A stretch of DNA of 64,000 nt from Arthrobacter sp. B6 (GTDB lineage: Bacteria; Actinomycetota; Actinomycetes; Actinomycetales; Micrococcaceae). The stretch spans positions 3,090,780-3,154,779 of the forward strand of contig NZ_KV467168.1 in NCBI RefSeq assembly GCF_001663775.1, written 5' to 3'. A model generated the notes under the pieces. It ran no database searches, was not told the DNA's origin, and saw nothing but the letters and a program-made list of their open reading frames with translations. Made by a program: the position numbers and the translations under genes. This document shows positions 37,798-45,227 of this stretch, piece by piece (positions within the stretch are counted from its first letter, which is position 1; each line of letters starts with the position of its first letter).

Positions 37798-38571
37798 ATG
37801 GTTCCCGGACTTGCGGACTTGGGCGCGGAGGGCATTCTGCTCGCCGGGGCGGGCCGCGCCATCCTGCTGCAGCTCGCTCATCCGGCCATCGGCCAGGGCG
37901 TGGCCGAGCACACCACCTTCATTGAACGGCCGGTTGACCGGCTGCGGAACACCCTCACTTATGTCTACGCCATCGTGTACGGTACGGACGGGCAGGTGAA
38001 AGCCGTCCGCCGCATGGTGAACCGGGCCCACGCACCGGTCCAGCGGCCCCCGGATGAGACCTCCAAAGGCTACAACGCCTACGACGCGGCATCGCAGTTG
38101 TGGGTGGCGGCGACGCTCTATGACACGGCTGTCACGGTTTTCGAGCGTGTCTATGGGCCGCTGGATGATGAAGCGGCAGATTACATGTACCGCGAATACG
38201 CGAAGCTCGGGACCGCCCTGCAGCTCCCGGCCGAGCTCTGGCCGCCGGACCGTGCAGCTTTCGGCGCGTACTACAACGGACGACTCCAGTCGCTCAGCCC
38301 TGACGACGCCGCCGTCCGGGTGGCGCACGGACTGCTCCATCCGAAGAGTGGGCCGCTCTGGTACCGCGCCGTCATGCCGTTCGCGCGGTTCCTTACCGCG
38401 GGCTTCCTGCCGGACCACCTCCGCCGAGACTTCGGCCTGACCTGGAGCGCAAGCCACGGGCGCCGTTTTGACCTCACCATGAAGTGCACGGCGGTGGTGT
38501 ACCCCCGGCTGCCGCAGCGGATCCGGCACTGGTTCAAGAACTACTGCCTGGGCCAGCTCGACCCTGCGTAA
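37798..38571 (+). CDS. Oxygenase MpaB-family (DUF2236) protein
   Basis: A protein of about 257 residues from the ATG at 37798: MVPGLADLGAEGILLAGAGR, then ILLQLAHPAIGQGVAEHTTF with the His expected for the haem- or latex-oxygenase-like fold, and YNAYDAASQLWVAATLYDTA. The frame can be opened at 37699, but that stretch contains a repeat hairpin and weak conservation. A TATCGT sits just before the ATG, so the message may be leaderless. DUF2236 proteins include the rubber oxygenase Lcp fold; the substrate here is unknown. Confidence 0.8.
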   Translation: MVPGLADLGAEGILLAGAGRAILLQLAHPAIGQGVAEHTTFIERPVDRLRNTLTYVYAIVYGTDGQVKAVRRMVNRAHAPVQRPPDETSKGYNAYDAASQLWVAATLYDTAVTVFERVYGPLDDEAADYMYREYAKLGTALQLPAELWPPDRAAFGAYYNGRLQSLSPDDAAVRVAHGLLHPKSGPLWYRAVMPFARFLTAGFLPDHLRRDFGLTWSASHGRRFDLTMKCTAVVYPRLPQRIRHWFKNYCLGQLDPA

Positions 38572-38604
38572 CTGCGATGCCCCGCGGTGAAGAGCCTTTG
38601 GGAT

Positions 38605-38659
38605 GCGCGAACGTACACTTGGGGCCCTGGAATTTAGGGCCACAAGTGTACGTTCGCGC
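38605..38659. repeat. Large imperfect inverted repeat after the MpaB-like gene
   Basis: Arms at 38605-38627 and 38637-38659 pair over 23 bases with one mismatch around the 9-base loop TGGAATTTA. The core arm is CAAGTGTACGTTCGCGC. It probably ends transcription of the oxygenase gene, and one arm recurs at 34848-34868. Confidence 0.75.
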
Positions 38660-38790
38660 GGAGCTTGCTGAGCGTGTTCCAGGGGATGGGGCCGGGCTTC
38701 GACTGACGCGACTGTCCGGGCCGTTGATAGTTTCCCAGGTTCTTTTGCCGGCCCATGGTTGCCGCGGGCTGGAACGGGTACAACTAAGTC

Positions 38791-40521
38791 ATGACGACGT
38801 CACCACTGGTGCTTGGGCCCATGATGCGGTACGTGGATGAGACCTCGGCCAGCATCTGGGTGGAGACCCGGTCTGCTGCCCGGGTGTCAGTCCGCGCCGG
38901 CGGCAGGGACTGGGCGGCCCGTTCCTTCGCCGTGCACGGCCACCACTACGCGCTGGTGGAAGTGGACGGACTGGAACCAGGAACCGTGCTGCCCTACACC
39001 TTGGAAATCAACGGAACGCAGTGCTGGCCGGATCCCGCCTCCGGGTTCCCGCCGCCGGTGATCGCAACCTTGAAACCCGGCAAGCCGCTGCGCATGGCCT
39101 ACGGTTCCTGCCGCACCAGTGTTCCGCACGATGTGTCCGGCAATAGGACGCACGGCGTCGACTCGCTCCGCGCCTACGCGCTGGCGATGGCCTCAGACGA
39201 CGGCCTGGCATGGCCGGACCTGGTGGTCTTCCTCGGAGACCAGGTATATGCCGACTCCACCAGCGAAGAGATGCAGGAATTCATTCGCGCCCGCCGTGAC
39301 ATGGGTGAGCCGCCTGGCGAAGAGCTCAAGGACTACGAGGAATATGCCCACCTCTACAATCTCGCGTGGTCCGACCCGGCAAACAGGTGGCTCCTGTCCA
39401 CCCTGCCCAGCGCAATGATCTTCGATGACCACGATATCCGGGACGACTGGAACGCATCGCTGAGCTGGAAAAGGGACATGGAGGCTAAGCCTTGGTGGCA
39501 TGAGCGGATTGTCTCCGGGCTTTCCTCCTACTGGGTCTACCAGCATCTGGGGAACCTCTCGCCGCAGGAGCGGCTTGACGACGCTATCTGGCAGCGCGTC
39601 GTGGGCCACGGGAGCGGGTCCGAACTCGACCTCAGCGAAGAACTGGACAGTTTTGCCGAGCGCGCAGACCAGGACCCGGCATCCTACCGGTGGAGCTTCT
39701 GCCGGGATTTCGGGGACACCAGGCTGATAGTGCTTGACTCCCGCGCCGCCCGGAACCTCGCGCCGGAAGCCCGCGCACTCCTCGATGATGAGGAAATGGC
39801 CTGGCTCGACAGCAGGATGCGCGGTGGATTCCGCCACCTGCTGGTGGCGACGTCGCTGCCTTTCCTGTTGCCGATGGGGCTGCACCACGTCGAATCGTGG
39901 AATGAGGCCGTGTCGGAAGGCGCGTGGGGGAAGTTCGCCGCCCGGGCCGGCGAGAAGCTGCGCCAAGCGGTGGACCTGGAACACTGGGGCGCCTTCCAAA
40001 AGAGCTTCCGGGAGGTGGCTGCCATGGCAACCGAGGTCGCAGATGGCAAGCGCGGACCCTCACCGGAGACCGTCACCTTCCTGTCCGGGGACGTGCACTT
40101 TTCCTACGTCGCGGAGGTGGAACGCTCCTCCGGGAGCCGGATCATCCAGGCGGTCTGCTCCCCGATCCGTAACCCCTTGCCCCGGCTGATGAGATCCTTC
40201 GGTGCAGTCATGGCCTACGGCCTTGCCGCTCCCTTAGGTGCCCTGGTTGCCCGTTCGGCACGCGTCCCTGACCCGCCGTTCCGCTGGACACGCGTGGAGG
40301 GGCCCTGGTTTAACAACAATCTGGCCAGCCTCGAGGTAGCGCCCGAAGGCCTGAAACTGTGGTGGCAGACAGGAGTCGTGGAAGACGGCGACGACCTGCA
40401 CCCAAGGCTCGAACGTGTGGCATCCCTCAACGTGGCTTCCCCGAGCGTCAGGGACTCCAGCGATCCGGCCGTGAAGCATCCCCGGCCGGACGCCGGTCGA
40501 ACCTTTACTGGGCAGCCTTAG
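38791..40521 (+). CDS. PhoD-like alkaline phosphatase/phosphodiesterase
   Basis: A 576-residue metallophosphatase. A fibronectin-like N-terminal part (to about 90) precedes the PhoD domain, with MAYGSCRTSVPHD, DLVVFLGDQVYADSTSEEM and AMIFDDHDIRDDWNASLSWK supplying the metal-binding residues, and FLSGDVHFSYVAEV near 430. No Tat signal is visible, unlike Bacillus PhoD, so it is probably cytoplasmic. It overlaps the convergent metallo-beta-lactamase gene by 17 bases. Natural substrate is unknown. Confidence 0.88.
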   Translation: MTTSPLVLGPMMRYVDETSASIWVETRSAARVSVRAGGRDWAARSFAVHGHHYALVEVDGLEPGTVLPYTLEINGTQCWPDPASGFPPPVIATLKPGKPLRMAYGSCRTSVPHDVSGNRTHGVDSLRAYALAMASDDGLAWPDLVVFLGDQVYADSTSEEMQEFIRARRDMGEPPGEELKDYEEYAHLYNLAWSDPANRWLLSTLPSAMIFDDHDIRDDWNASLSWKRDMEAKPWWHERIVSGLSSYWVYQHLGNLSPQERLDDAIWQRVVGHGSGSELDLSEELDSFAERADQDPASYRWSFCRDFGDTRLIVLDSRAARNLAPEARALLDDEEMAWLDSRMRGGFRHLLVATSLPFLLPMGLHHVESWNEAVSEGAWGKFAARAGEKLRQAVDLEHWGAFQKSFREVAAMATEVADGKRGPSPETVTFLSGDVHFSYVAEVERSSGSRIIQAVCSPIRNPLPRLMRSFGAVMAYGLAAPLGALVARSARVPDPPFRWTRVEGPWFNNNLASLEVAPEGLKLWWQTGVVEDGDDLHPRLERVASLNVASPSVRDSSDPAVKHPRPDAGRTFTGQP

Positions 40522-41125
40522 CCAGGGTCTCCCGCTCCGCCCCGATCGTGGTGTTGTCGCCGTGGCCGGTGCGGACCACAGTCTCGGGCGGGAGACTAAG
40601 CAGCCGCTCCCGGATGGAGGCCAGGATGGTGGGGTAGTCGCTGTAGGACCTGCCGGTGGCTCCCGGACCGCCGTTGAAGAGCGTGTCTCCGGTGAACACC
40701 GTCCCTTCGCGCTCCAGGAGGAAGCAGGTGGAGCCGGGGGAGTGGCCCGGTGTGTGGATTGCCCTCAGTGTGGCGCCCCCCACCTGGAACTCGTCGCCGT
40801 CCGCGAGGTAGTGGTCCGGCCTGTGGTCAGGGTAGACCTGTTCCCAGAGCATCAGGTCTTCCGGGTTCAGGTAGATCGGGGCGTCCACCGCTGCGGCCAC
40901 CGCACGGGCAGCCCCGATGTGGTCGTTATGCGCGTGGGTGAGCAGGATGGCCACGACCTTCCGGCCCCCGACCTGGCGGATGATCGCTTCTGCATCATGC
41001 GGGGAGTCGATGATTACGCACTCATCCTCATTGCCCACGATCCAGACGTTGTTGTCCACGTCCCAGGTACCGCCGTCGAGCGAAAACGTCCCGGAGGTGA
41101 CCAGGTTTTCAATAGTGACGCCCAT
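40505..41125 (-). CDS. Metallo-beta-lactamase-fold hydrolase paired with mscR
   Basis: A 206-residue MBL-fold hydrolase with VAILLTHAHNDHIGAARAV (HxHxDH), HTPGHSPGSTCFLL and VRTGHGDNTTI, which provide the metal ligands of the glyoxalase-II group. Its ATG shares a base with the mscR stop, so the two are coupled. In actinobacteria this partner is thought to hydrolyse S-formylmycothiol to formate and mycothiol, completing formaldehyde detoxification. The assignment rests on family and gene pairing. Confidence 0.88.
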   Translation of the reverse strand: MGVTIENLVTSGTFSLDGGTWDVDNNVWIVGNEDECVIIDSPHDAEAIIRQVGGRKVVAILLTHAHNDHIGAARAVAAAVDAPIYLNPEDLMLWEQVYPDHRPDHYLADGDEFQVGGATLRAIHTPGHSPGSTCFLLEREGTVFTGDTLFNGGPGATGRSYSDYPTILASIRERLLSLPPETVVRTGHGDNTTIGAERETLAKAAQ

Positions 41126-42228
41126 CAGGAAGCCACCCCCGAGGGGAGTTCAACAACCGAACGGAGGACCTTGCCTTCGTGCATCTTGGCGAAGGCCTCC
41201 TCCACCTGGTCGATGGTGATGCGTTCGGTCACGAAGGCGTCCAGGTCCAGGTTGCCCTGCTTGTAGTGCGCCACCAGCATCGGGAAATCCCGGGACGGCA
41301 GGCAGTCGCCGTACCAGGACGACTTCAGGGACCCGCCGCGGCCGAAGACATCCAACAGGGGGAGCTCAAGCAGCATGCTCGGCGTCGGAACGCCCACCAG
41401 CACCACGCGGCCGGCGAGGTCGCGCGCGTAGAAGGCCTGCTTGTAGGTTTCGGGTCGTCCGACAGCCTCGATGACGACGTCTGCACCGTGGCCGCCGGTC
41501 AGGGCCCGGATGGCCTCGACCGGGTCTTCCTTGCTGGAGTCCACACCGTGCGTGGCTCCGAGCGCTTTGGCCATCTCCACCTTGTTGGCGTCGATGTCCA
41601 CGGCGATGATGGTGGTGGCTCCGGCCAGCTTGGCGCCGGCGATCGCGGCGATGCCCACACCGCCGCAGCCGATCACGGCGACGGACTCGCCGCGCTTAAC
41701 CTCACCGGTGTTGATGGCCGCGCCAATGCCGGCCATCACACCGCAGCCGAGCAGGCCGACGGCGGCGGGATCGACGTCGTCATCCACCTTGGTGCACTGC
41801 CCGGCGGCGACGAGGGTCTTCTCCGCGAAGGCGCCGATGCCCAGCGCGGGGGAGAGCTCCGTGCCGTCCTCGAGCGTCATCTTCTGCGTAGCGTTGTGCG
41901 TGTTGAAGCAGTACTGCGCCTGCCCCTTCGCGCAGGCGCGGCATTCGCCGCACACTGCACGCCAGTTCAGGATCACGCGGTCGCCGGGGGCCACCTCGGT
42001 GACACCGGGACCGACGGCGCTGACCACACCGGTGGCCTCATGGCCCAGCAGGAAGGGGAAATCGTCGCTGATGCCGCCCTGCCTGTAGTGGAGATCTGTG
42101 TGGCAGACCCCGCTGGTGAGGATGTCCACCAAGGCCTCGCCGGGACCCGGATCCGGCACCAGGATGGTCTCCACCGATACGGGGGCGTTCTTTTCCCTGG
42201 CAATGACTGCCTTTACTTTGTGACCCAT
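41125..42228 (-). CDS. mscR: S-(hydroxymethyl)mycothiol dehydrogenase
   Basis: A 367-residue class-III-like zinc alcohol dehydrogenase that oxidises the formaldehyde-mycothiol adduct. [16 protein letters not shown] and [17 protein letters not shown] carry the catalytic zinc ligands; [15 protein letters not shown] binds structural zinc; [20 protein letters not shown] is the NAD fold. It is the mycothiol equivalent of the glutathione-dependent enzyme and confirms an actinobacterial host. It gives the cell a second formaldehyde route beside fdhA. The promoter at 42321-42349 looks independent of the TGATATAT sites. Confidence 0.93.
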   Translation of the reverse strand: MGHKVKAVIAREKNAPVSVETILVPDPGPGEALVDILTSGVCHTDLHYRQGGISDDFPFLLGHEATGVVSAVGPGVTEVAPGDRVILNWRAVCGECRACAKGQAQYCFNTHNATQKMTLEDGTELSPALGIGAFAEKTLVAAGQCTKVDDDVDPAAVGLLGCGVMAGIGAAINTGEVKRGESVAVIGCGGVGIAAIAGAKLAGATTIIAVDIDANKVEMAKALGATHGVDSSKEDPVEAIRALTGGHGADVVIEAVGRPETYKQAFYARDLAGRVVLVGVPTPSMLLELPLLDVFGRGGSLKSSWYGDCLPSRDFPMLVAHYKQGNLDLDAFVTERITIDQVEEAFAKMHEGKVLRSVVELPSGVAS

Positions 42229-42320
42229 GAGCCTGTTCCTTTCCTGAGCCCATTCGGGCTCCGTGGCACCCTCATCTTATTGCGTATTACACAACCAGAT
42301 GCACAGAGTGCGCTCTTGAG

Positions 42321-42349
42321 AATATTGCAGCGGCAGGAGGAAGTGTCAA
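42321..42349 (-). promoter_or_regulatory. Promoter of mscR
   Basis: On the minus strand TTGACA (complement of 42344-42349) and AATATT (complement of 42321-42326) are spaced by 17 bases, about 95 bases upstream of the start. Confidence 0.55.
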
Positions 42350-42397
42350 AAAGCTGCGGTTCCCGCCCGCTCCGCCAGGTCGGCCGTCCGCACCATC

Positions 42398-43648
42398 TTA
42401 GGCGTCCAGCAGGCCGCCGCTGGCCCAGCGCCTCAGGGCCTGCCGCTCGGCGTCGTCGAACTCCATGAGCGCCACCCGGCACAGCTCTTCCACGTCATCT
42501 GTCCAGGCTGTTGCCAGCCCTGCCGCGGTGGCCGTTTCGTCGAGCTGGAAGTTGGCGTAGCCCAGGCCCTGGATCACGAAGTTCACGGCACCCCGCGACA
42601 CCGGCTGGCCAGCCGTGACGCAGTCATCGCGGACGAGCCGCGACAAGTCGCTGCGGTTGACCGGCTGCTCCTGAAGCCTGGCTGCCATCGCCTGGAACAG
42701 CTGCCGGAACTGGGCTTCCGAGAGCGCCGGCACGTCGGTCACCCGGGTCACGCGTTCCTCAATGCCGGGTTCCACTTCGGCTTCGACGGGCAGGTCGTCA
42801 CTGGAAAACCGCTGCGCGTCCCAGACCCAGCCGCCCCGTGCCGGAGAGTACTCAATGCCCTGGCCGATCTGCGCCACCCACGTCCCGAACTTCCCCAAGC
42901 CGCCCCAGTCAGTCTTCAGGTTCGGATCCGCTGTCAGGGCCCGGTGCGCCACCATGGCCCCGACCACCGGCCCGGGGGCGGTACGGACAAAGTCGCAGAC
43001 TTCCCGCACAGCTGCGGACGCCGCTTTGGGTTTCGTCTTTGGCTTTGCCTTCGCCGCGCCCTGTGCCTCCCGCTGCGGCTGGACGGAGGCCACCGCATGG
43101 ATTGGCTCTCCGGTGGTGCCGTTGAGGATCGCCACAAAGTCATGGGATTCCACCACGCTGTCCGCCATCTCCCGGTAAGCGAAGGCCACCGCTCCGGCGG
43201 CGATGACGGTGGTCAGCTTGTCGGCGGCACGGAAGCGCTGGATCAGGGACGTGAAATCAGCGTCGGCAGAGGCGATAAAGAACTCGTCAATTTCACTGAC
43301 CCCCGTCAATGTGTCCATCGCGTCGAGGACGAGGTTGATATCGGTGCTGCTTTTGCCCCGCTGCGTCAGCGACGGACAGTCGATGACGCGGAAGCCCGCC
43401 CGCGTCCAGTACGTACGGTACTTCGAGAACACCACCGGGTTCAGGTAGCAGTTCCGGATGAGGAAGCGGCGGGAGTTCTCACCCGGCCCGCCGGCGGACA
43501 GGGCATCAGCCCAGTGCTTGGGGTCCTCGGCGAACCGCTTCGCCGCCAACGGATCCAGCGCCTGGAGGCCAAGGTAGACGTTGTCGAAATCGACAAACAT
43601 CGCGGCCCGGAGTCCTTGCCGTCGGGTGGTGGTGCGCGACTCATTCAT
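42398..43648 (-). CDS. NYN-domain putative nuclease with LOTUS/OST-HTH module
   Basis: A 416-residue protein. Residues about 14-165 form a NYN (PIN-like) domain: AMFVDFDNVYLGLQALDPLA, STDINLVLDAMDTLTGVSEI and EFFIASADADFTSLIQRFRA supply the acidic metal-binding residues. An Ala/Lys-rich linker (about 190-215) leads to an OST-HTH-like part from VREVCDFVRTAPGPVV to GGLGKFGTWVAQIGQGIEY. The C-terminal 130 residues look like a second helical module. NYN-LOTUS proteins are predicted RNA-processing nucleases. A 66-bp inverted repeat lies 70 bases upstream. Confidence 0.85.
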   Translation of the reverse strand: MNESRTTTRRQGLRAAMFVDFDNVYLGLQALDPLAAKRFAEDPKHWADALSAGGPGENSRRFLIRNCYLNPVVFSKYRTYWTRAGFRVIDCPSLTQRGKSSTDINLVLDAMDTLTGVSEIDEFFIASADADFTSLIQRFRAADKLTTVIAAGAVAFAYREMADSVVESHDFVAILNGTTGEPIHAVASVQPQREAQGAAKAKPKTKPKAASAAVREVCDFVRTAPGPVVGAMVAHRALTADPNLKTDWGGLGKFGTWVAQIGQGIEYSPARGGWVWDAQRFSSDDLPVEAEVEPGIEERVTRVTDVPALSEAQFRQLFQAMAARLQEQPVNRSDLSRLVRDDCVTAGQPVSRGAVNFVIQGLGYANFQLDETATAAGLATAWTDDVEELCRVALMEFDDAERQALRRWASGGLLDA

Positions 43649-43717
43649 TGGCTCAGTGTGCCAGCAATTTGTGCCGCTGGGTCACTTATTTCTGGATGGG
43701 GGAGGGAGCGCCGCTAA

Positions 43718-43783
43718 CCCAAGTAGGTAGCAGCAGGTGTCCTTTTGAGCGGTCAAAACGACATCTGCTGCTACCTACTTGGG
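43718..43783. repeat. 66-bp inverted repeat upstream of the NYN gene
   Basis: The 24-base arms at 43718-43741 and 43760-43783 pair with a single mismatch; the core is AAGTAGGTAGCAGCAG. The inner 18 bases contain TTTTGA-GCGG-TCAAAA, extending the stem across one C-C mismatch to about 31 pairs. It lies between the NYN start and the small-gene cassette. Confidence 0.8.
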
Positions 43784-43804
43784 GATAAACCGATGCTCAA
43801 CGCA

Positions 43805-43840
43805 AGAGGACGACGGCGGGAAGTCCCGCCGTCGTCCTCT
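43805..43840. terminator. GACGACGGCGGG-family terminator
   Basis: A perfect 16-bp stem AGAGGACGACGGCGGG (43805-43820) and its complement (43825-43840), loop AAGT, 12 bases after the stop of the small gene at 43852. Confidence 0.8.
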
Positions 43841-43851
43841 GCTTTGGTTTT

Positions 43852-44079
43852 CTAGCGGGTGACTTCCTCGAACCTGGCGCCCTGCGGGACGTTGCGGCTC
43901 AGGCCCACGGTGAAGGTGTTGGGTCCGCTGCGGGTGACCGAAATGCCGCATTTGGCGGCCTGGGCACGCGGCGTCAGATCCTGCACGGCGGCGTCGATGG
44001 TGTGATCGATGGCCGAGCGGTCCCAGATTTTCAGCGTTACGGAATCAGTGGTTTCAAACGTCATTGTCAGTACTTTCAC
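43852..44079 (-). CDS. Small conserved-type protein, copy A of a tandem pair
   Basis: A 75-residue protein starting at GTG: MKVLTMTFETTDSVTLKIWD, then RSAIDHTIDAAVQDLTPRAQ and ISVTRSGPNTFTVGLSRNVP. It is paralogous to the 62-residue protein at 44229-44417, matching it over most of its length. Both have the hairpin ATCCTC-n6-GAGGA about 40 bases upstream of the start. The pattern suggests a beta-alpha-beta fold of about 60 residues. No family recognised. Confidence 0.65.
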   Translation of the reverse strand: MKVLTMTFETTDSVTLKIWDRSAIDHTIDAAVQDLTPRAQAAKCGISVTRSGPNTFTVGLSRNVPQGARFEEVTR

Positions 44080-44118
44080 TCATGCAGTCGACGGCCCCAC
44101 GTCGTTGTTTGGAGCCGC

Positions 44119-44136
44119 ATCCTCGTCGGTGAGGAT
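44119..44136 (-). promoter_or_regulatory. Leader hairpin of copy A
   Basis: ATCCTC (44119-44124) and GAGGAT (44131-44136) with a 6-base loop, 40 bases upstream of the start of copy A. The equivalent of copy B is at 44458-44475. Confidence 0.45.
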
Positions 44137-44228
44137 TGCTGTTTCAGGCAGGCGGGAAACGGATTCCCTTATTCATGGTTCACGGTGGCAGGCTGCGTTG
44201 ACAACCGAAATGCCGAAAGTGTGACCGA

Positions 44229-44417
44229 TTACACGCGCACGCTGACTGTGAAGATGCTGGGGCCGCTGCAGCGAACGGCGATGCGGGATCGGGGAGTGTT
44301 CGCACGGGCCGACAGGTCCTGCACGACCGCCTCCAGCGTGTGGTCGACGGCGGAGCGGTCCGATATTTTCAGGGTCACGGAGTAGTCAGTTTCGAACGTC
44401 ATCGTCAGTACTTCCAT
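44229..44417 (-). CDS. Small conserved-type protein, copy B of a tandem pair
   Basis: A 62-residue protein: MEVLTMTFETDYSVTLKISD, RSAVDHTLEAVVQDLSARAN and IAVRCSGPSIFTVSVRV. It lacks the last 13 residues of copy A. The TMTFET, SVTLKI-DRSA-DHT and VQDL blocks are identical or nearly so between the two. Upstream sequence is also duplicated, including the hairpin. Role unknown. Confidence 0.62.
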   Translation of the reverse strand: MEVLTMTFETDYSVTLKISDRSAVDHTLEAVVQDLSARANTPRSRIAVRCSGPSIFTVSVRV

Positions 44418-44457
44418 TCAGGGCTGTTTGAGGCCAGGAGTTTTTGTGCCGGGCCGC

Positions 44458-44475
44458 ATCCTCAGCGGCGAGGAG
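44458..44475 (-). promoter_or_regulatory. Leader hairpin of copy B
   Basis: ATCCTC (44458-44463) and GAGGAG (44470-44475), loop of 6, 41 bases upstream of the start of copy B. Surrounding bases (GGCCGCATCCTC versus AGCCGCATCCTC) match copy A. Confidence 0.42.
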
Positions 44476-44592
44476 TGGGGCTGGTGGAAAGCGCATTCCC
44501 ATGACCATAGTGCGGGTTGATGGATGGATAACGCAAGTGAAATGACCATGATGTGACCGACTGCACGTCGGGGCTGGACAGGACCCGCGTGT

Positions 44593-44889
44593 TTACCCCG
44601 GCCTGTTCTCCGGGACCCTGCTTTCCGGAATCAGGGCATAGAAGGGCGTGAAGCCCTCCCGCGTCCCGGGCGAAATGTTGGAGCGGACGATCGACGCGCG
44701 TTCCAGCGCGGCCAGATGGTAACGGACGCAGTTCCGCGAGGCGGTGACGGCTGCGCTGATCTCCGCTACCTTGCTCGCACCGTTGACTGCGAGGTAGTCG
44801 ATGATCAGTGATCTGACCGTGTTGGGCCGCCAGTTGGTGCTGCGGTCGGCGTGGCGTGGCGGAGTTCGGGTCTCAACTTCGAGGGACAT
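44593..44889 (-). CDS. Short winged-helix DNA-binding protein
   Basis: A 98-residue protein with an ArsR/MarR-like winged helix: NTVRSLIIDYLAVNGASKVA, EISAAVTASRNCVRYHLAAL and ERASIVRSNISPGTREGFTP. There is no ligand domain. It follows the 54-residue peptide gene by 13 bases and precedes the tandem duplicates on the same strand, so it may regulate the cassette. Confidence 0.75.
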   Translation of the reverse strand: MSLEVETRTPPRHADRSTNWRPNTVRSLIIDYLAVNGASKVAEISAAVTASRNCVRYHLAALERASIVRSNISPGTREGFTPFYALIPESRVPENRPG

Positions 44890-44902
44890 GTGCCGCTGCC
44901 TT

Positions 44903-45067
44903 TCAGCGCGCCGAAACGGGCTCGGGTTGCCGTTGCTCCTCTGTCATTTCGAAGGGAGGGGCGCCTTCAGTGGGTGCCGGCGCAGTGCTTTCCCTGGGGC
45001 CCGCTATGCCGGCGGCGGGGATGTCAAAGCCGGGCACGACGGCGGGCACGGTGGATTTGTTTTTCAT
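44903..45067 (-). CDS. 54-residue peptide of unknown function
   Basis: The ATG at 45067 has AAGGAG seven bases upstream, one of the best ribosome sites in the window. The product begins MKNKSTVPAVVPGFDIPAAG, is proline- and alanine-rich in the middle (RESTAPAPTEGAPPF) and ends EMTEEQRQPEPVSAR. No signal peptide or Cys. A longer frame from 45124 lacks a site. It is probably co-transcribed with the winged-helix gene. It could be a signalling or modified peptide precursor, or simply a disordered small protein. Confidence 0.6.
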   Translation of the reverse strand: MKNKSTVPAVVPGFDIPAAGIAGPRESTAPAPTEGAPPFEMTEEQRQPEPVSAR

Positions 45068-45227
45068 GATCACTCCTTGGGTGAGGCCGGGCTGGTGGCC
45101 CGGTGGTGGAACGGTCCTCGTCATTGAGTCCGTTTCTCTCTGGCCGGCCAGGAAAATTGGGCACGTCGGTGTGCCCCCTGCTCCCTGGGCGAGTGGGGTG
45201 GAGATTGGTGCCTGCGTCTCCCGGCAG

